From contig SLFB01000080.1 of assembly GCA_007124475.1 (NCBI GenBank), positions 1 to 16,353 on the forward strand: DNA of 16,353 nt, in the 5' to 3' direction. Positions 12,840 to 16,353 of the stretch are shown here, piece by piece. The notes under the pieces were generated by a model. It was not told where the DNA came from and did no database searches. It saw only the letters and a program-made list of their open reading frames with translations. The position numbers and the translations under genes were made by a program. Position 1 is the stretch's first letter. Each line of letters starts with the position of its first letter. The DNA comes from Vibrio sp. GTDB taxonomy: Bacteria > Pseudomonadota > Gammaproteobacteria > Enterobacterales > Vibrionaceae.

Positions 12840-15800
12840 ATGAAAAGAATGTTAATTAACGCAACTCAAAAAGAAGAGTTGCGTGTTGCGTTGGTTGATG
12901 GCCAGCGGCTGTTCGATTTAGACATCGAGAGTCCAGGACATGAATCAAAAAAAGCAAATATCTACAAAGGCCGTATCACCCGAGTTGAACCAAGTTTAGA
13001 AGCTGCATTCGTCGATTATGGCGCTGAACGACACGGTTTCCTCCCCCTCAAAGAAATTTCACGTGAATACTTCCCAGAAGGTTATACCTACCAAGGTCGT
13101 CCTAGTATCAAGGAAGTATTGAAAGAAGGCCAAGAGGTTATTGTCCAGGTTGAGAAAGAAGAACGAGGTAGCAAAGGTGCTGCTTTGACTACTTTTATTT
13201 CATTAGCCGGAAGCTACTTAGTCTTGATGCCAAATAACCCTCGTGCTGGTGGCATTTCGCGCCGCATTGAAGGTGATGAGCGTACAGAGTTAAAAGCAGC
13301 TCTGAGCACTTTAGTTTTACCACAAGGCATGGGCTTAATCGTTCGAACTGCTGGGGTAGGAAAAAGCGCCGAGGAGCTAGAATGGGATCTTAACGTCCTG
13401 CTCAACCATTGGAGTGCCATTAAGCAGGCCTCTGAATCTAATCCCGCTCCATTCTTAATTCATCAAGAAAGCAACGTTATCGTGCGAGCCATTCGTGATT
13501 ATTTACGTCGTGATATTGGTGAAATTCTGATTGATAGCAACACTATCTACGAGCGCGCTCTTGAGCATATTCGCCTCATTCGTCCAGATTTTGCTAACCG
13601 AGTTAAGAAATACGATGGTGAAGTGCCTTTGTTCAGTCACTTTCAAATTGAGAGTCAAATTGAATCCGCTTTCCAACGTGAGGTTCGTCTACCGTCTGGT
13701 GGTTCTATCGTTATCGACCCAACAGAAGCATTGACGTCCATCGATATCAACTCAGCGCGCGCGACTAAAGGGAGTGATATTGAAGAAACCGCTTTAAATA
13801 CTAACCTTGAAGCTGCGGATGAAATTGCTCGTCAATTGCGCTTACGTGACTTAGGTGGATTAGTTGTTATTGATTTTATCGATATGACACCGGTTCGCCA
13901 TCAACGGGAAGTTGAAAACCGATTACGTGAAGCTGTACGTTTGGATCGCGCCAGAGTACAAATTGGCCGTATTTCTCGCTTTGGTTTGCTAGAAATGTCT
14001 CGCCAGCGTTTAAGCCCTTCTCTAGCCGAAGCGAGTCATCACATTTGCCCTCGTTGTTCCGGTACAGGTGTAATTCGTGATAATGAATCACTAGCACTAT
14101 CTGTACTGCGTCTTATTGAAGAAGAAGCTCTGAAAGATAATACTGTTCAAGTATTAGCTATTGTGCCCGTTTCTATTGCCTCTTATTTGTTAAATGAAAA
14201 ACGTCGCTCGATTAACCATATTGAACGTAATCAAGAAGTTAAACTTACCATAGTTCCAAATTCAGATATGGAAACACCTCACTTCGAAGTATTACGAATC
14301 CGTGAAGGTGAAGAACAAGATCTGCTTTCTTATCTTATTCCAAATAAACTGGAAACAATGCGCGAAGCAGAAGCAAAGGATACACTCGATACTGAAATTA
14401 AATCAAAGCGTATCGAAGAGCCAGTTTTAAAAGGGTTTGCTTCGCCATCACAGAAAGCTCCAGCCCCTAAAGCGGCACCTGCACCGGAAGCATCTCCTGA
14501 ACACCCTACTCCTAAAAAAGTGAGTGTGTTTGAACGCTTATTTAAAGCAATAGCTGCTTTCTTCACTCCTGCTAGTGATCAACCGACGACAACAACGACA
14601 CCCCCCCAAAAAACTGAGGAAAAACCTAAGCCTCATAATCGCGATCGCCGTCGTCACCCCCGTGATAAACAGCAAAAGCGTAAACAAGAAACAAGCTCAG
14701 ATAAGAGTGACAAAGATCCGGTAACTAACCAGCGCAAAGCCGCTCGTCGGACTGGACAAGATAAAACGGATCAACCGCGCCGAAATACTAAATCTAATAA
14801 AGACAATGTCATTAATAACAAGGTTCAAGAGCAAGGAAAATTACTTGCAGAACAAGCTCATAAAGATAGTGTAAATAAAGCTCAAGATACTGATGGTAAA
14901 GCCAAACCGATAGCAGTAAAAGAGCGCCGTCAACGCCGTAAACTAGAGAAGTCAATTCGTGTCAAGACACATAGCGAAGAAGCTTCTGCTGTTACCCAAC
15001 AACCAATGTTGACAGAGACAGCTTCTGAACCTCAGGCATCACATATTGAGAACGTCATTGAGCAGCCAACTAATGTGGCCGTTAATTCAGAGGCAGATAT
15101 CAAACCAACTGAACATCGCCAAAAACAAGACGCTGGAGAAGAGGGCAAACAACGCCGTAATCGCCGTTCACCTCGTCATTTACGAGCCAGTGGTCAACGT
15201 CGTCGTCGTGGACGTGATCGTCGTCCTAATCCATTCCGTTTACGTAAAGGCGGTGTGGCTTCACCTGAAATGGCGATGGGTAAAGTGATGCCTCGCTATG
15301 ATCTCTCTGTGGCTAAAAAGCCCAATGCTGAAACTCAAGTTGAGACCTCTGTGCAACAAACCAAGGTTGAACAGCTGGTAGATACTCCAGCGGTTACACT
15401 AGGTGGTTTTGCCTGCCCTGAATTGGCAATGGGTAAAGTCATTGCTCAACGATCTACCACTGATGTTGATACTAGCCATGCAACGGAGATTCAGCACTCA
15501 AACGCTGATGTGGTCAGCGAAAATAATGAAGTAACTACCCCATGTGATCTTCAAGCTCAGGCGGAAGAATCGGTTGCTGTCGTTGAGGCTATGGTAGACG
15601 AAGCAACGGTTGTTAGTGTACAGAAACCGTTACTTGAAGAGCCTATTGTGATCAGTGATACGGAAAGCGAAGCGGTTATTATTGATACCGATGATTTATT
15701 ACCCGAAGAAGCGCCGATTGTCATTAATCAACCGCAAACCTTAATGGTTAAGGCTCTACACGGCCACGCTTGCTCACCAATGACTAAAGCTCCTGGTACG

Positions 15801-15926
15801 CAAGATCTGCAAGAGATCAATATTGTGGCAGCTCCGTTAAGGGAAGCTCGTTATCAACCTCTTGGTGCGGGTAGTCAAGTCGCTCGCACTCAAGCTGGAG
15901 CTGGAATGACTAAGCCTGAAGCTTAA
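12840..15926 (+). CDS. rne: Ribonuclease E
   Basis: RNase E is the essential endoribonuclease that processes 9S rRNA and tRNA precursors, starts mRNA decay and scaffolds the degradosome at the inner membrane. The 1028-residue protein has an S1 domain (about 36-120), 5'-sensor and DNase I-like regions, catalytic Asp302 (SIDINSARAT) and Asp345 (IDFIDMTP), and the Zn-link Cys403/Cys406 (CPRCSGTG). The catalytic half nearly matches E. coli. The tail is disordered and charged: an amphipathic membrane-targeting helix at about 562-578 (VFERLFKAIAAFF), an arginine-rich RNA-binding segment at 772-795 (RRSPRHLRASGQRRRR), and two copies of a G-G-x-A-x-P-E-x-A-M-G-K-V motif at 804-816 and 855-867. A conserved H-x-H-A...PMTKAP follows at 974-985. 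The ATG has only a weak GAG upstream. Confidence 0.98.
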   Translation: MKRMLINATQKEELRVALVDGQRLFDLDIESPGHESKKANIYKGRITRVEPSLEAAFVDYGAERHGFLPLKEISREYFPEGYTYQGRPSIKEVLKEGQEVIVQVEKEERGSKGAALTTFISLAGSYLVLMPNNPRAGGISRRIEGDERTELKAALSTLVLPQGMGLIVRTAGVGKSAEELEWDLNVLLNHWSAIKQASESNPAPFLIHQESNVIVRAIRDYLRRDIGEILIDSNTIYERALEHIRLIRPDFANRVKKYDGEVPLFSHFQIESQIESAFQREVRLPSGGSIVIDPTEALTSIDINSARATKGSDIEETALNTNLEAADEIARQLRLRDLGGLVVIDFIDMTPVRHQREVENRLREAVRLDRARVQIGRISRFGLLEMSRQRLSPSLAEASHHICPRCSGTGVIRDNESLALSVLRLIEEEALKDNTVQVLAIVPVSIASYLLNEKRRSINHIERNQEVKLTIVPNSDMETPHFEVLRIREGEEQDLLSYLIPNKLETMREAEAKDTLDTEIKSKRIEEPVLKGFASPSQKAPAPKAAPAPEASPEHPTPKKVSVFERLFKAIAAFFTPASDQPTTTTTPPQKTEEKPKPHNRDRRRHPRDKQQKRKQETSSDKSDKDPVTNQRKAARRTGQDKTDQPRRNTKSNKDNVINNKVQEQGKLLAEQAHKDSVNKAQDTDGKAKPIAVKERRQRRKLEKSIRVKTHSEEASAVTQQPMLTETASEPQASHIENVIEQPTNVAVNSEADIKPTEHRQKQDAGEEGKQRRNRRSPRHLRASGQRRRRGRDRRPNPFRLRKGGVASPEMAMGKVMPRYDLSVAKKPNAETQVETSVQQTKVEQLVDTPAVTLGGFACPELAMGKVIAQRSTTDVDTSHATEIQHSNADVVSENNEVTTPCDLQAQAEESVAVVEAMVDEATVVSVQKPLLEEPIVISDTESEAVIIDTDDLLPEEAPIVINQPQTLMVKALHGHACSPMTKAPGTQDLQEINIVAAPLREARYQPLGAGSQVARTQAGAGMTKPEA
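15249..15440 (+). repeat. Internal motif duplication in the RNase E tail
   Basis: Codons 804-816 (15249-15287) encode GGVASPEMAMGKV and codons 855-867 (15402-15440) encode GGFACPELAMGKV, 10 of 13 residues identical. Both resemble the single E. coli RNase E segment CASPELASGKV that lies in the enolase-binding region (about residues 833-850). The intervening 38 residues are low-complexity and acidic or polar. Confidence 0.8.
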
Positions 15927-15959
15927 TAACGCTTAACAGTTACAAGTCGCACCAACAAC

Positions 15960-15988
15960 AAGGCTGCCAATTCAAGGCAGCCTTTTTT
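15960..15988 (+). terminator. Rho-independent terminator of rne
   Basis: AGGCTGCC (15961-15968) pairs perfectly with GGCAGCCT (15976-15983) around a 7-nt loop, and T6 follows (15983-15988). It lies 34 bp after the rne stop. Confidence 0.9.
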
Positions 15989-16016
15989 AATGGATCATCG
16001 ATTGTTAACTCGCCAT

Positions 16017-16052
16017 ATATACCCAAACAACTTGGAGTTGCAGGTAGGCGGC
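16017..16052. repeat. Dispersed intergenic repeat, copy 2 (downstream of rne)
   Basis: This block matches copy 1 at 12224-12259 in 29 of 36 positions, same orientation. It retains a small dyad, CAACT-TGG-AGTTG, that copy 1 has lost. It lies in the 192-bp gap between the convergent rne and ycfP, after the rne terminator. No gene was seen in the rest of the gap. Confidence 0.6.
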
Positions 16053-16118
16053 AAGTTCGTTCACACCACACTACTTAAAGTAAGCAGAAGACATAGCATG
16101 ACACGCAGCTATAGTATG

Positions 16119-16353
16119 TTAAGCCAGCTTAAACTCTTTAATTGCTTGTAAGTGTTGAGCGATTTTAGGGAACTTATGTGGTTGTTGTTCATCCCAAATG
16201 ATCGAGTAGTAATTTTCTAGCTCTTGAGCCGATTGCCGATTATCCAATGCTTCATCATGACGAGATAAAATCACTAAACAACGTTGCTTATTTTTGAGTC
16301 GATATTGTTCGACGCATTTGGTGGCAATATCTTCATATTCTTCAGGGCGATCA
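16119..16353 (-). CDS. ycfP: YcfP family (UPF0227) alpha/beta-hydrolase-like protein, partial
   Basis: Only the last 77 residues are in the window; the N-terminal part lies beyond the right edge. They read DRPEEYEDIATKC... CLVILSRHDEALD...WDEQQPHKF...LQAIKEFKLA, a near-complete match to the C-terminus of E. coli YcfP. The family has an alpha/beta-hydrolase-like fold; its substrate is unknown. The His in QQPHKF is at the place of the catalytic-triad histidine of related hydrolases, which is inference. It is convergent with rne. The stop is TAA at 16119-16121, and no terminator of its own was recognised. Confidence 0.93.
   Translation of the reverse strand, partial: DRPEEYEDIATKCVEQYRLKNKQRCLVILSRHDEALDNRQSAQELENYYSIIWDEQQPHKFPKIAQHLQAIKEFKLA

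Noticed and set aside
14900..15260. CGT-rich run in rne suggesting a DNA repeat array
   Set aside because: It encodes the arginine-rich RNA-binding segment of RNase E; the periodicity is codon use, not a repeat element.
1..16353. CRISPR array, tRNA, rRNA, insertion sequence or novel defence system
   Set aside because: No regularly spaced repeats, cloverleaf or transposase were seen; all long frames belong to known housekeeping families in a conserved order.

Overview
This window is a chromosomal housekeeping segment from a gammaproteobacterium, almost certainly a Vibrionaceae member (Vibrio or a close relative). The evidence is the gene order, the near-Vibrio protein sequences recalled for FabG, FabH, PlsX and Tmk (248-aa FabG, 316-aa FabH, 341-aa PlsX), the moderately AT-rich composition, and two copies of a dispersed intergenic repeat of a kind I recall from Vibrio and relatives. 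This identification is by eye; no database was searched.

Layout. The left two thirds (1-10342) is one long run of minus-strand genes in the order known from Escherichia coli. Read in the direction of transcription it is yceD, rpmF (L32), plsX, fabH, fabD, fabG, acpP, fabF, pabC, mltG, tmk, holB and ycfH (TatD family, cut by the left edge). Then come maf/yceF on plus (10540-11121), rluC on minus (11205-12152), a 687-bp gap, rne on plus (12840-15926), and the 3' end of ycfP on minus (16119-16353), cut by the right edge.

How the genes work together. YceD and L32 belong to 50S ribosome production. PlsX, FabH, FabD, FabG, AcpP and FabF form the core of type II fatty-acid synthesis: malonyl-ACP is made (FabD), condensed (FabH, then FabF), reduced (FabG) on the carrier AcpP, and passed to phospholipid synthesis (PlsX). 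PabC (folate), MltG (peptidoglycan chain release), Tmk (dTTP), HolB (clamp loader delta') and YcfH follow, with three successive 4-nt stop/start overlaps that indicate tight translational coupling. Across the divergent promoter region sit a Maf-family nucleotide pyrophosphatase, the 23S rRNA pseudouridine synthase RluC and the degradosome nuclease RNase E.

Regulation visible in the sequence includes a near-consensus promoter whose start lies almost at the yceD ATG. A strong terminator lies between acpP and fabF, and a second hairpin between fabF and pabC. The fabG-acpP gap holds FadR-like, FNR-like and NtrC-like dyads. An extended -10 promoter followed by a leader of about 363 nt precedes rne, matching the autoregulatory leader known in E. 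coli.

I found no mobile element, CRISPR array, tRNA or rRNA, and no undescribed multi-gene system. The most unusual points are a duplicated short motif in the RNase E tail that matches the E. coli enolase-binding segment, the near-leaderless yceD promoter, the dyad cluster upstream of acpP, and the repeat pair bracketing rne.
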